A model generated the notes under the pieces. It ran no database searches, was not told the origin of the DNA, and saw only the letters and a list, made by a program, of their open reading frames with translations. DNA of 64,000 nucleotides from Rhizobium sp. C4 (GTDB lineage Bacteria > Pseudomonadota > Alphaproteobacteria > Rhizobiales > Rhizobiaceae), in the NCBI RefSeq assembly GCF_021026315.1, contig NZ_JAJNCX010000002.1:1-64000 (forward strand), written 5' to 3'. Numbering within the stretch: the first letter of the stretch is position 1; each line of letters begins with the position of its first letter. Of this stretch, positions 51,179 to 60,863 are shown piece by piece. The position numbers and the translations under genes were made by a program.

Positions 51179-52624
51179 TCAAAGCGCGGAGACCGGCGGC
51201 ACGCGTCCGGCCCAGGGGGCCGCGCGCTCCAGTTCGGCGGCAAATGCGTAGAGCAGGGGTTCTCCGCCGAAGGCCGCGGCGAAATGCGAGCCGATCGGCA
51301 ATCCTTGCGAATTCCAGTGCAGCGGAACCGACATGGCAGGCTGACCGGTGGCATTGAAAAGCGCCGTGAAGGGTGAGAAGCCGTGAAAGGTTTCGATCAG
51401 ATCACCGAGCGACTGGTCATCGCTGACGGTCAGGGTGCCTATGCGGGCGGGCGGCTGCGCCATGGTCGGCGTCAGTATGAGGTCGAATTGCGTCATGAGT
51501 GCCGCCATGCGGCGCCCGAAGGCGTGCATGTAATCGACGGCGGCGCTGTAATCGGCGCCTCTGACGTTACCCTTTTCGCGCAGGATCACGCGGTGGCGCG
51601 GCTCCAGCGCCTGTTCGTCCATCGGGTGGCCCGCCATGCGACCCATCATGTCGAGAAGGCTGCGGGTCTGGGAGCCGATGATGGTGAACACCGTGTCGTA
51701 GAATTCCAGCGCATCGACCGGGAGAACCACCTCCTCCACGTGATGGCCGAGTTCGGCGCAGAGTTTCGCCGTCCTTGTCACGGCCTCGACGCAATCGCCG
51801 TGTGAGGTCCAGGGGCTGAGATGGGTCACAAGGCCTATGCGCAGGCCTTTTCGAACCGGGCCCGTGGCAGCCTGCAGGAACGAACCATCGTAGCTTGGTG
51901 CAGCGTAGGGCGCACCAAGGTCCGCACCGGCCAGCTGGTCGAGCGCCGCAGCACTGTCGCGCACCGACAGCGAGATGACATGGCCGGTGCTCATTCCGGC
52001 CCAGCCTTCGCCGATGGCCGGTCCCATGGGGGTGAGGCCGCGCGACGGTTTCAGGCCGAAGACGCCGCAAGCGGAGGCCGGCACGCGCAGCGAGCCGCCG
52101 CCATCATTGCCATGCGCGACGGGAAGAACCCGGGCGGCGACCATCGCGGCCGCCGCGCCACTGGAACCGCCGGCTATATGATCGGTTGACCACGGGTTCC
52201 GGCTCGCGCCGAAAAGGCGCGATTCCGTGGTGTAGGACGTGCCGAATTCCGGAGATGCCGTCGTCCCGAAGATCGTGAATCCGGCCTTGCGAATTCGGGT
52301 GACGATTTCGGCATCGAATGGCACGACGACGTCTTTGCCAAGCAGGGAGCCGTTTGTCATCTTCGCACCGGCAACCGGCGTGAACAGGTCCTTGATGAGA
52401 ATGGGCACACCGGCAAACGGGCCTGTCGGCGCCTTGCGGCGGAGTTCGTCCGCCGCCTGTTCGTAAAGATTTTCGGCGAGCGCGTTGATCTGCGGGTTGA
52501 CCTTTTCCACCTTCGCGTAGGCCTCGTCGAGCGCCTCGCCTGGGGTCAGTTCGCCCTTGCGGATCCGGGCCGCCATGGCCAGCCCGTCTTCAGGTTCAGT
52601 CTTTGCGATCATGTTCATCGTCAT
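51179..52624 (-). CDS. Amidase-signature family hydrolase
   Basis: This 481-residue enzyme has the Ser-cisSer-Lys triad: Lys78 in AGVPILIKDL, the cis-Ser in GGSSGAAAAM (154/155) and the nucleophile Ser178 in GNDGGGSLRVPAS. The C-terminal FTALFNATGQPAMSVPLHWN is typical of the family. Its start overlaps the stop of the MFS transporter gene, so the pair is co-transcribed: the transporter likely imports the amide that this enzyme hydrolyses. Gln/Asn-tRNA amidotransferase A is excluded by the absence of B and C partner genes and by context. Confidence 0.92.
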   Translation of the reverse strand: MTMNMIAKTEPEDGLAMAARIRKGELTPGEALDEAYAKVEKVNPQINALAENLYEQAADELRRKAPTGPFAGVPILIKDLFTPVAGAKMTNGSLLGKDVVVPFDAEIVTRIRKAGFTIFGTTASPEFGTSYTTESRLFGASRNPWSTDHIAGGSSGAAAAMVAARVLPVAHGNDGGGSLRVPASACGVFGLKPSRGLTPMGPAIGEGWAGMSTGHVISLSVRDSAAALDQLAGADLGAPYAAPSYDGSFLQAATGPVRKGLRIGLVTHLSPWTSHGDCVEAVTRTAKLCAELGHHVEEVVLPVDALEFYDTVFTIIGSQTRSLLDMMGRMAGHPMDEQALEPRHRVILREKGNVRGADYSAAVDYMHAFGRRMAALMTQFDLILTPTMAQPPARIGTLTVSDDQSLGDLIETFHGFSPFTALFNATGQPAMSVPLHWNSQGLPIGSHFAAAFGGEPLLYAFAAELERAAPWAGRVPPVSAL

Positions 52625-53874
52625 GCCTTCTTGTTTTCGGTGCTCAATGCGGGTGCGGCGTGGAGGGCGGAGCCTCTGTGGGAAAGGCCGACGCCGGCCC
52701 AGAGGATGGAGAGCAACATCGTAAATCCGGCCCAGACCAGGATGGCGGGGGAAAGACCCAGCGGCATTCCGCCAAAGGGCACCGCGAGCGCGGTGACGAG
52801 CAGCGGGCTCGCAAACTGGCCGAGATAGAGGCAGGCGGTAAAGCCGCCGACCCCGCGGGCGCGCAGCCGCGGGGGCAGGGCGACCAGCAGCGGCAGCGAG
52901 GCGTTGGAAACGAGGAAGCCTGCTCCAAAACCCTGCATGACCATGGCAATCAGCGCGATCTGGTAGGACGGGGCCAGCGCAAGGATCGTCAGGCCGCCCG
53001 CCATCAGCGCCAGCAGCATGGCATTGACGCCGGCAACGCCGATCCTGTCACGCAGGGCCGGCCAGGCGATCGACCCGCCCAGCGTGGAGAGGATGGAGAG
53101 ACCGGCGGCAGCGCCTATCAGAGAGGTGGAGTTGACGCCGATGGCAACCAGGACATTGGGCGTCATGACCGTCACGACAAAGCACGTCACCATGCCGGCA
53201 AAGATCAGGAAGTAGGAGGCAACGACCGTGCGGCCCAGCCCGGAAACGGGCGCGACAACCTGCGGCCCCTCCGGTTGCTCTGCCCGCCTGTCCGGTTCCC
53301 AGAGCAGGGTCACGATGGCCGGCAGCAGAAGCAGAGGTGCAAGATAGAGCAGGAAGGGCGTGCGCCAGGAACCCTCGCCGGCGATGCCGCCGATGACGAA
53401 GAACAGGGCTCCGACGACGCCGATGGTGACGACCTGCCGGTTTATGTAGCGCATACGCTGCGCCGGCGGCCAGTAATCGGCAATCAGCGTCGTGCAGCAG
53501 GTCATAATGATGGCTTCCGCGCAGCCGAAGGCGAGACGCGAAAATAGAATGAGATGCAGGTCCGCCAGAAATACGGGCATCATGCCGAAGAGCGCATAGA
53601 GGATGGAGCCGAGGATCAGCATGGCCTTTCGGCCAAAGCGGTCGGCTAGCAGACCTGTAAACGGCGCGAAGAGCGCAATCGCCAGGGCCGGACCGCCGAC
53701 GATGATCGGAATGAGTTCTGCGGCGCCCGGTGTTGTCGGAGCAAATTCGGCGGTGATCTTGGGCAGCATCGGTGCAATCATCACCGAGCCCATGATCGTC
53801 AGGCTGCTCGCGAACTGGATGACCAGCCCCTGAGCGTTGCCTGCCACGCGGGATTGTGTCGAAGAATGTGCCAT
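52621..53874 (-). CDS. Major facilitator superfamily transporter
   Basis: This 417-residue inner-membrane protein has about 12 membrane segments and the MFS loop motif GLLADRFGRKAMLILGS between segments 2 and 3. GAGGAGG seven bases upstream supports the ATG at 53874; longer starts are unlikely. The CATDC-like N-half resembles cyanate/aromatic-acid and drug-type MFS members. Its stop is translationally coupled to the amidase. The substrate is unknown. Confidence 0.9.
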   Translation of the reverse strand: MAHSSTQSRVAGNAQGLVIQFASSLTIMGSVMIAPMLPKITAEFAPTTPGAAELIPIIVGGPALAIALFAPFTGLLADRFGRKAMLILGSILYALFGMMPVFLADLHLILFSRLAFGCAEAIIMTCCTTLIADYWPPAQRMRYINRQVVTIGVVGALFFVIGGIAGEGSWRTPFLLYLAPLLLLPAIVTLLWEPDRRAEQPEGPQVVAPVSGLGRTVVASYFLIFAGMVTCFVVTVMTPNVLVAIGVNSTSLIGAAAGLSILSTLGGSIAWPALRDRIGVAGVNAMLLALMAGGLTILALAPSYQIALIAMVMQGFGAGFLVSNASLPLLVALPPRLRARGVGGFTACLYLGQFASPLLVTALAVPFGGMPLGLSPAILVWAGFTMLLSILWAGVGLSHRGSALHAAPALSTENKKA

Positions 53875-54085
53875 GACCATCCTCCTCAGAGCCGTGTTGC
53901 CAGGCACCAGGCCTGGTCTGGCCACGGTGTCGCAAGCAGGAATGCTGTGCGGGAAGAAGAGGGTGGCGTGGCCGCAAGGCAAGCGGTCGCGCATGCGAAT
54001 GCACGTTCGGGTCTATACATTGTCGTTCCCCAGGTTTCTTGAATGAACCAGCGGAGGAACTGTAAAATGACAGTTTCGTGATGCG

Positions 54086-55081
54086 TTATCCGTTTTGGGA
54101 ACTGGCCGGCGGATGCAGGGTCTCCGACGGCAGTTCGCCAAACATGTCGCGATAGTCACCCGCAAAGCGGCTGAGATGCCAGAAGCCCCAGAGTGCTGCA
54201 ACGTCGCCGATGGACACGACCCGGTTTTCCCGCCGCGCCTGACAAAGCGCGCTGCGGACGCTGTTGAGGCGCTCTGCCCGCACGAATTCCTTGGCCGGCA
54301 ATCCAACGGAGCGATTGAAGCAGGTCTGCAGGTAGCGGCGGCTGATGCCGAGATGGTTTGCCACTTCGGAAATGGTCGGCGGTTCGGACCGGTTCTTCAT
54401 CAGCATAAGGCGCGCTCGGTCCGTGAGCCGCTTGTTATCCGTATCGGCGACGGCCTCGATCTTCCGCGCCAGGGTGAGGGCAGCCAGAAGCTTCTCCAAC
54501 ACGAAAAGTTCGAGCGCCGCATGATCCGCCTGACCGGAGCCGAGGCGAGTGTCCTCATCAAAGAGGCCGCTGAAGATCTGCGCGAGACCCGCATCGCGAT
54601 CGTGCCAGAGCGCCAGCGACGGGCTGTGGAGAATGTGGTCGACAAGCCCGGCCTGGCCTCGCTCCGCGGCAAATGCCGCCAGATGCTGCCGGTCGATGGC
54701 CACATAGATCAGATCGAAATGCTGCGGCGTCAGGATTTCCGGCAGCATCCTCCCGTCCACCAGAAGGCTTATCTCCGGATCGACCTCGTGTCCGGAGAGC
54801 CAGCCCGTGCCTTGCGCATCGATCGGCAAGCTGAAGACAAGCGAACCCGGCCAGCTCAGGCCGCGTTTCAGCAATGCCTTGTCCGTTCGTTCCCGGAAGA
54901 CCTGAATGGAGCCGAATTGCACGACCGAAAGCGAATAGCGGATCTTGCCCGGCGACATCTGAAACAGTTCGAGCCGCCATCCGCTCATCACGCCCATGGC
55001 GTCATCAATCGAATGGACGGTCGTTCCGCCGGCCATGCGCTGCCCGGTCGAAATCTGCCGGCTCGCTGTATCGATTGCCAT
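54086..55081 (-). CDS. AraC-family transcriptional regulator
   Basis: This 331-residue protein has a poorly conserved N-terminal sensor half and a C-terminal AraC DNA-binding domain at about residues 225-325 (ISEVANHLGISRRYLQTCFN, VGLPAKEFVRAERLNSVRSA, then IGDVAALWGFWHLSRFAGDY). GGGAG supports the ATG at 55081 over 55156. It lies 211 bases upstream of the MFS-amidase pair in the same orientation and is the likely local activator. Confidence 0.9.
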   Translation of the reverse strand: MAIDTASRQISTGQRMAGGTTVHSIDDAMGVMSGWRLELFQMSPGKIRYSLSVVQFGSIQVFRERTDKALLKRGLSWPGSLVFSLPIDAQGTGWLSGHEVDPEISLLVDGRMLPEILTPQHFDLIYVAIDRQHLAAFAAERGQAGLVDHILHSPSLALWHDRDAGLAQIFSGLFDEDTRLGSGQADHAALELFVLEKLLAALTLARKIEAVADTDNKRLTDRARLMLMKNRSEPPTISEVANHLGISRRYLQTCFNRSVGLPAKEFVRAERLNSVRSALCQARRENRVVSIGDVAALWGFWHLSRFAGDYRDMFGELPSETLHPPASSQNG

Positions 55082-55263
55082 TTCGGCTCTCCCGACGCTA
55101 CGGCCCCGAAGGTTCGTTTGAAAGCGCGCCTCACTTGAAGGACATGTGAGCGCCATAACTGTCGTCTGTCAACTGCGCTCGGACTGACCAGTCGAACGAC
55201 GTTGCCACCGAGATAGGTTGCCGTGACGCGGGGATCGGTCGCCATCAATGTGTAAACCAGCGC

Positions 55264-55306
55264 ACGGACGGCAAGCCGGCGTTGTTGCCGCCGGCTTGCC
55301 GTCCGT
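55264..55306. terminator. Very strong hairpin after the haem receptor gene
   Basis: ACGGACGGCAAGCCGGCG (55264-55281) pairs perfectly over 18 bases with 55289-55306, around a seven-base loop, 13 bases after the receptor stop on the - strand. There is no pronounced T-run. Confidence 0.8.
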
Positions 55307-55319
55307 ATCTTCGAGGCGC

Positions 55320-57446
55320 CTACCAGCCGCTGAGCTTGGCGAGCGACACCTTGAAGGTCCGGCCCTTGCCGGCATCGCCGGAAAGGTTGTTCTGGTATGG
55401 CTGGTTGAACAGGTTGTCGACGCCGGCGCGCAGTTCCAGACCCTTCAGCGCCCCTTCATCCGGCTTCCATGCCACGAAGACGCCGTGCAGCTGGTAAGCC
55501 TGGAACGGGCCGGTCGTCGCGCCGGTTTTGATCGGGGCCGCAAAGAACGCGTTCCAGCCGAACTCCAGGTTCTTCTCCGGCACGCGTCCGCCGAGCGTCG
55601 CGCTGACACTGTTGGCGGGAATGGTGGTGAGTGCCTTGTGGTTCACAAGGTCAGTGCCCGTTATCATGCTCCAGGCCGCAGAGGCAAACACATAGTCGGA
55701 ATCGTATGCCGCCTCGACCTCGATGCCGCGGATCAGCGCCTTGCCGATGTTCACATAATAGGGAACGGCCGACCTGCTGGTTGTCAGCGGGTTGGTACTG
55801 ATCATGTTGGTGAGGTTGTTGTGGAAGGCCGTGAACTTCAGCCGTCCGCTATCGCCGCTCTGCACCAGATCGTCGCCTGAGAGCGCGAAGCCGAGTTCGT
55901 AGTTGTTCGACTTCTCCTTCTGTAGCGTCAGGCTGGGCGCGCGACCGCCCGGATAGGAACCTGCGCCGGTCCCTGCAGACCAGGAATAGAGCTCGTCCAG
56001 CGTCGGCATGCGCTCGGTATGGGCGGCGGAGCCGAAGACGGACACGGCGTCGTTGATGTCGTAGAGCGCTGCGATCTTCGGCGAGAGCGCCACGTCGTTC
56101 ACATCGCGTGCGCCCGCAATCCGCTTGTCGGGCGACTGCCAGACGAAGTCGGAGCGGATGCCGGGGATGATCGTCAGCTTGTCCGCCCAGACGAATTCGT
56201 CCTGAACGTAGAGGCCCATGCGGGCATCCGTCCCCTGCGGATGAAAGGATATGGCACTGCCATTGGTCGTCGTTTCCCCCACGCGGCTCTGGTGCGAGAG
56301 CTGTATGCCGGTGGTCAGGTGGTTTTCAAAGCCATCGCCGGAGGTCTCGATCGTGTTCTCAAGTCGCGTGCTGAAGGTCTTGTAGGCGTATTTCGACGGG
56401 AGGAAGAGTGCATTGGTGGCAAGGGCTGCCATGCTTGCCGGCAGCTTGGCGTCCTTCTGCTCGACCGACGTGTCGGAATAGGCAAACGAGAATTTCAGGT
56501 CCAGCCACGGATTGTCGCTCGCCGGGTTTTCGTAGGAGAAATTGAAGGTCTTGTCGGTCGTGTCGCGGTCGATCGTGCCGAAGGTCAGCGTGCCGGTCTG
56601 CGAATAGTCGGTGTCGTTCAGCTTGCTCTGCCATTGCTGGTAGGAGAGGCGTATCACTTGCTCGTTGTCATCGGCAAAATGATGCGTGACCTTGGCAAGG
56701 CCCGACCAGGAATTGAAGTCCGAACCGGAAATGCTCTGGCCCGTTGCGGTCTGGATCTTGTCGGACTGGCGATAATTGCCGGAGAAGAGGAATTCTGTGT
56801 TCTCGCCCATGCGCTGCGCCCAGGTCAGCGACCCGAGCAGGCCATTGCCGTTGGAATCGTAGCTCGTCTTGGTGCGGATGGCGGTCTTCTGGCCGAGTTC
56901 CAGGAAGTCGGAGGCATCCTTGGTTGTGAAATTGACGGTGCCGCCCAATGCGCCCGAACCGTAGAGCGTCGATGAGGCGGGGCCGCGCAGCACTTCCACC
57001 TGCTTGTAAAGCTCCGGCTCGGTGAAGAGTGAACCCATGCGGTACTGCTCATAGAACTTGTTGACGCCGTCGATATTGATGAGAATCTTCGACTCGTCTG
57101 CGGCTTCCAGCGCGCCGATGCCGCGGATGTTGAAGGCCTGGCCGGTGACGCGATCGGACCCGACGATGGTGACGCCCGGAACGCTCTTGAAGAAATCTCC
57201 GATCGTTCCGGCCTGCTCGCGGTCGAGATCGTCCTGGTCGAGAACTGTCACGGCCTGGGGCGTGTCGATGGCAACCTTTTCCTTGCCGGCACCGACCACC
57301 AGCCGCTCAAGCAGCGTGACGCGTCCCTTCTTCCTGTCGGCTGCGCCGGTTGTATCGTTTGTCGCGTCCTGGGCGGCAGCGCCCTGTGCGACGAGAATTG
57401 CGGCGCAAGCCATCAGCCATGCCTTGCGGGCGTGAAGCGTCCCCAT
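55320..57446 (-). CDS. hmuR: TonB-dependent haem/haemoglobin receptor
   Basis: This 708-residue outer-membrane protein has a signal peptide to about residue 25 (WLMACAAILVAQGAAAQ), a TonB-box-like region followed by the plug domain (TPQAVTVLDQDDLDREQAGT, KSVPGVTIVGSDRVTGQAFN, EVLRGPASSTLYGSGALGGT) and a 22-strand barrel ending in aromatic KLSGW. The barrel motif YVQDEFVWADKLTIIPGIR and the receptor segment NAALTP-like NLTLQKEKSNNYELGF equivalent (PSLTLQKEKSNNYELGF) fit haem receptors of the HmuR/BhuA type. It is divergent from hemP-hmuSTUV, and two iron boxes lie between. Confidence 0.92.
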   Translation of the reverse strand: MGTLHARKAWLMACAAILVAQGAAAQDATNDTTGAADRKKGRVTLLERLVVGAGKEKVAIDTPQAVTVLDQDDLDREQAGTIGDFFKSVPGVTIVGSDRVTGQAFNIRGIGALEAADESKILINIDGVNKFYEQYRMGSLFTEPELYKQVEVLRGPASSTLYGSGALGGTVNFTTKDASDFLELGQKTAIRTKTSYDSNGNGLLGSLTWAQRMGENTEFLFSGNYRQSDKIQTATGQSISGSDFNSWSGLAKVTHHFADDNEQVIRLSYQQWQSKLNDTDYSQTGTLTFGTIDRDTTDKTFNFSYENPASDNPWLDLKFSFAYSDTSVEQKDAKLPASMAALATNALFLPSKYAYKTFSTRLENTIETSGDGFENHLTTGIQLSHQSRVGETTTNGSAISFHPQGTDARMGLYVQDEFVWADKLTIIPGIRSDFVWQSPDKRIAGARDVNDVALSPKIAALYDINDAVSVFGSAAHTERMPTLDELYSWSAGTGAGSYPGGRAPSLTLQKEKSNNYELGFALSGDDLVQSGDSGRLKFTAFHNNLTNMISTNPLTTSRSAVPYYVNIGKALIRGIEVEAAYDSDYVFASAAWSMITGTDLVNHKALTTIPANSVSATLGGRVPEKNLEFGWNAFFAAPIKTGATTGPFQAYQLHGVFVAWKPDEGALKGLELRAGVDNLFNQPYQNNLSGDAGKGRTFKVSLAKLSGW

Positions 57447-57512
57447 GAAAACTCTCCTGACAAGTGTGAACGCTGGCTTGCGGAGGAGGCTGGCTGGCGG
57501 GTCAATTAAACA

Positions 57513-57565
57513 TGATTTTTTTAGTCATGTATTGCGCCGTGTAATTAATATGACTATACGAGTCA
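57513..57565. promoter_or_regulatory. Two RirA-type iron-responsive operator boxes
   Basis: TGATTTTTTTAGTCA (57513-57527) and TGACTATACGAGTCA (57551-57565) both fit the TGA-N9-TCA iron-responsive operator of rhizobial RirA exactly. They lie between divergent hmuR and hemP, in otherwise AT-rich sequence. This predicts repression of haem uptake when iron is sufficient. Irr or Fur/Mur sites are alternatives. Confidence 0.7.
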
Positions 57566-57611
57566 AGTATTGAAGAAAGGACGCCCAGCCAGCTCGAAGC
57601 CAGCCAGGCCC

Positions 57612-57812
57612 ATGGAAAAGCAAGCCCAGGCAATGCAAAGAGCTGACACAACTCTCCCCGAGCGCGACGACCGCAGCGTGACCCCGCAACGAGCGACAGC
57701 CTATTCCACGGCCGCGCTGTTTCGTGGTGCCCGCGAGATCGAGATCGAGCACAACGGTGAGATCTACAGGCTCCGCATCACCCGTCAGGGCAAGCTTATC
57801 CTCAACAAGTGA
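57612..57812 (+). CDS. hemP: Haemin uptake protein HemP/HmuP
   Basis: This small protein (66 residues from the ATG at 57612) ends with the HemP signature [20 protein letters not shown] then ILNK. A TTG at 57570 would give an 80-residue form, but it lies nearly on the second iron box and has no ribosome-binding site. In rhizobia HmuP acts as a coactivator of haem-receptor expression. It lies directly upstream of hmuS. Confidence 0.88.
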   Translation: MEKQAQAMQRADTTLPERDDRSVTPQRATAYSTAALFRGAREIEIEHNGEIYRLRITRQGKLILNK

Positions 57813-57823
57813 GAGAGGCTTTG

Positions 57824-58876
57824 ATGACTGGGGCAAGACCGAACGCAGCGGCAATCCGGCAGGCGAAGATTGACAATCCGAAGATGCGCGAACGCGAACT
57901 CGCGGCCTCGCTCGGCATTTCCGAGGCGGAATATGTGGAGGCGTGGACAGGCCGTGGCGTGTTTCGCATCACGACGGATTTCGCGCGCATCTTCCCGCGG
58001 ATTGAAGAGTTGGGACCTGTCACGGCCCTGACGCGCAACGAAAATGCCGTGCATGAAAAGATCGGCATCTACGACAGTTTCCGCGCCGGCAAGCATGCGG
58101 CCATGATGCTGGGTGCTGAGATCGACATGCGCATGTTCCCGCGCCATTGGGCCTATGGTTTCGCGGTCGAGAATGACACGGGCGAAATGGCGAAGCGCAG
58201 CTTCCAGTTTTTCGATGCCCATGGCGAGGCGTTGCACAAGATCCATCTGCGCGCCGACAGCAATTTCACGGCCTGGAAGGCTCTGGCGGCAGAGCTTGCT
58301 GCTGGAGAAGACGTCCCGCCGCTCGCCATCACGCCGGCAAGCTCCGAAACCTTCGAGAATGACACCGATGTGCCATTTGAAGAACTCAGGACGCGCTGGT
58401 CTGCCATGACGGACACCCATCAGTTTCCGGGCCTTCTCAATACGCTGAAGCTCTCGCGTCACAAGGCGGTTTCCAGCATCGGGTCCGACTATGCCTGGAA
58501 GCTCGATCGTACGGCCATCCTGCCGCTGCTTGAGGGGGCTGCGGCCATGACATTGCCGATCATGTGCTTTGTCGGCAATCGCGGCTGCATTCAGATCCAT
58601 TCGGGTCCGGTTCAGCGCATTGCGACGATGGGCCCCTGGCTGAATGTCATGGACGAAACGTTCCATCTGCATTTGCGGCAGGACCGCATTGCCGAAGTCT
58701 GGGCCGTGCGCAAGCCGGTGGACAAGGGGCATGTCACCTCCGTCGAAGCGTTCGACGTCAACGGCGAACTGATCATCCAGTTCTTCGGCAAGCGCATCGA
58801 AGGCCAGGATGAGCGCGGTCCCTGGCGTTCGCTTGTCGAGACCTTGCCCGTCAACAGCGCCTCGCAGGCCGCCTGA
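57824..58876 (+). CDS. hmuS: Haemin-degrading factor HmuS
   Basis: This 350-residue cytoplasmic protein of the HemS/ChuS family is made of two structurally similar halves (first about residues 20-170, with LAASLGISEAEYVEAWTGRG and the MFPRHWAYGFAVENDTGEM strand; second from about 200, with LLEGAAAMTLPIMCFVGNRG and ETFHLHLRQDRIAEVWAVRK). It accepts or degrades imported haem. GAGAGAGG supports the ATG at 57824. Its stop overlaps the hmuT start (TGATG). Confidence 0.93.
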   Translation: MTGARPNAAAIRQAKIDNPKMRERELAASLGISEAEYVEAWTGRGVFRITTDFARIFPRIEELGPVTALTRNENAVHEKIGIYDSFRAGKHAAMMLGAEIDMRMFPRHWAYGFAVENDTGEMAKRSFQFFDAHGEALHKIHLRADSNFTAWKALAAELAAGEDVPPLAITPASSETFENDTDVPFEELRTRWSAMTDTHQFPGLLNTLKLSRHKAVSSIGSDYAWKLDRTAILPLLEGAAAMTLPIMCFVGNRGCIQIHSGPVQRIATMGPWLNVMDETFHLHLRQDRIAEVWAVRKPVDKGHVTSVEAFDVNGELIIQFFGKRIEGQDERGPWRSLVETLPVNSASQAA

Positions 58877-59757
58877 TGCGCCGGTCTGTCAGTACACTTG
58901 CTGCGTGGGCCGCCGCCTGCGTCATCGGCCTTTGCGCCGCCGTCTCCGCCCAAGCGGCCGAGGCGAAGGCCAGCCGGATCGTTGCCATTGGCGGCTCGGT
59001 GACGGAAATCGTCTATGCGCTCGGCGAGGAAGCAAGGCTGGTCGGGCGCGACTCGACCAGTATCTATCCGCCGGAGGCCCTGAAGCTGCCGGATACGGGC
59101 TATATCCGCGCCCTCTCGCCGGAGGGCGTTCTCTCGCTCAATCCGGATCTGATCCTGACGCTGGAAGGCGCGGGGCCGCCGCCGGCGCTCGACGCGCTGA
59201 AGGCGGCCGGCGTGCGCAACGTAATGATCCCCGAAGGCTTCGACCGCAAGGCCATTGTCACCAAGATCGGGGCCGTGGGCGCGGCGCTGGGCGTCGAGGA
59301 CAAGGCCAAGACGTTTTCGGCAAAAGTCGAGGCAGAGCTGGACAAGGCCGTTGCAGCGTCAGCCACGGCCTCGCAGAAGGCCCGCGTGCTCTTCGTGCTG
59401 TCGGCCCGAGGCGGTCGCATCATGGCAGCGGGCGAGCAGACCCAGGCAGACGGCATTATCAAACTAGCCGGTGCCGAGAATGTTCTGTCCAGCATCCAGA
59501 GCTACAAGCCTGTCAGCGATGAGGCGATCATAGAGGCGGCACCCGATGTCATCTTGATGATGGCCCCTCGGGGCGATCACTCGACCGGCAGCGAGGAGCT
59601 TCTGGCCTTGCCCGCGATTGCTGCAACGCCCGCCGGCAAGGCCAGGCGGGTCGTGCGCATGGATGGCATGTATCTGCTCGGCTTCGGCCCACGCACGGCC
59701 GATGCGATCGTGTCTCTGCATGATGCGCTTTACGGCCAGCGCAAGCCGGGAGAGTGA
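58876..59757 (+). CDS. hmuT: Periplasmic haem-binding protein HmuT
   Basis: This 293-residue protein has a signal peptide to about residue 28 (AAWAAACVIGLCAAVSAQA) and a class III binding-protein fold: RIVAIGGSVTEIVYALGEEA, the DSTSIYPPEAL segment with the candidate haem-ligand Tyr, LSPEGVLSLNPDLILTLEGA and the C-terminal GPRTADAIVSLHDAL. It passes haem to HmuUV. Confidence 0.93.
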   Translation: MRRSVSTLAAWAAACVIGLCAAVSAQAAEAKASRIVAIGGSVTEIVYALGEEARLVGRDSTSIYPPEALKLPDTGYIRALSPEGVLSLNPDLILTLEGAGPPPALDALKAAGVRNVMIPEGFDRKAIVTKIGAVGAALGVEDKAKTFSAKVEAELDKAVAASATASQKARVLFVLSARGGRIMAAGEQTQADGIIKLAGAENVLSSIQSYKPVSDEAIIEAAPDVILMMAPRGDHSTGSEELLALPAIAATPAGKARRVVRMDGMYLLGFGPRTADAIVSLHDALYGQRKPGE

Positions 59758-59759
59758 TC

Positions 59760-60851
59760 ATGACCGGGATCGCAGCCGCTGCGGATGCTGATGCGGGGAT
59801 GAGGAAGGGTTTGCGCCTTGCCTTGCCGCAGATCGTGATTGTCCTGCTCGTCGTGGCCGTTGTTCTTGCCGCCGGCGTGTCGCTGACGGCGGGGGCATCG
59901 AACGCCTCGGCGCTTGCCGTTGCCGCGCATTGGCTGGGGCTTGCCGCCCCCGATGCGATTTCGGCGCGAGACCTTCTGATCGTCGAATCCATCCGCCTGC
60001 CGCGCGTAGTCATGGGCTTGCTGGTCGGGGCCGCACTTGCGGTCTCCGGCGCGGTCATGCAGGGCATTTTCCGCAATCCGCTGGCCGATCCCGGTCTCGC
60101 CGGGGTGTCGGCGGGGGCGGGGCTCGGGGCGGCGGCGATGATCGTGCTCGGCGGCTCTCTCGCATTGCCGATGGCGGGCGTGGTCGGCTATGCCGCGCTG
60201 CCGGCGGCGGCCTTCCTCGGTGGGCTGACGACGACCGTGATCCTCTATGTCCTGTCGACGCGGCTCGGGCGCACCTCGATTGCCACCATGCTGCTTGCCG
60301 GCATTGCGCTCGGCGCGCTTTCGGGCGCGGCCACCGGGCTTCTCGTCTACATGGCCGATGACAAGCAGCTCCGCGATCTCACCTTCTGGAGCATGGGCTC
60401 GCTTGGCGGCGCGACCTGGCCGCGTATCGTCACGCTTTCTGTCGTGCTTGCAGCATCCTTTGCCGTTCTGCCCTTTCTGGCACGAGGGTTGAATGCCCTG
60501 GCGCTGGGCGAGGCGGCGGCCTGGCATATGGGCATTTCCGTTGAACGCCTTAAGCGCTCGGCCATCGTCATTGTCGCGGCGATGACCGGCGTTTCCGTTG
60601 CCGTCAGCGGCGGCATCGGCTTTGTCGGCATCGTCGTGCCGCATGTCTTGCGGCTGGCGATCGGACCCGATCATCGCTTCCTCTTGCCGGCCTCGGCGCT
60701 GCTTGGCGGCGCGCTGCTGGTGCTGGCGGATGCGGTTGCCCGCACCGTGGCCGCACCCGCCGAATTGCCGATCGGCATCGTCACGGCGCTTGCCGGCGCA
60801 CCCTTCTTCCTCTGGCTGCTGCTGCGCCGCCGCAGCATTCTCGACATGTAA
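59760..60851 (+). CDS. hmuU: Haem ABC permease HmuU (FecCD family)
   Basis: This 363-residue membrane protein of the FecCD/BtuC family has about ten hydrophobic segments, RLPRVVMGLLVGAALAVSGA, VMQGIFRNPLADPGLAGVSA, and the coupling region GIGFVGIVVPHVLRLAIGPD. GGGAGAG precedes the ATG at 59760. An in-frame GTG at 59754 overlaps the hmuT stop. Confidence 0.93.
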   Translation: MTGIAAAADADAGMRKGLRLALPQIVIVLLVVAVVLAAGVSLTAGASNASALAVAAHWLGLAAPDAISARDLLIVESIRLPRVVMGLLVGAALAVSGAVMQGIFRNPLADPGLAGVSAGAGLGAAAMIVLGGSLALPMAGVVGYAALPAAAFLGGLTTTVILYVLSTRLGRTSIATMLLAGIALGALSGAATGLLVYMADDKQLRDLTFWSMGSLGGATWPRIVTLSVVLAASFAVLPFLARGLNALALGEAAAWHMGISVERLKRSAIVIVAAMTGVSVAVSGGIGFVGIVVPHVLRLAIGPDHRFLLPASALLGGALLVLADAVARTVAAPAELPIGIVTALAGAPFFLWLLLRRRSILDM

Positions 60852-60863
60852 AGGACGGGTCCC

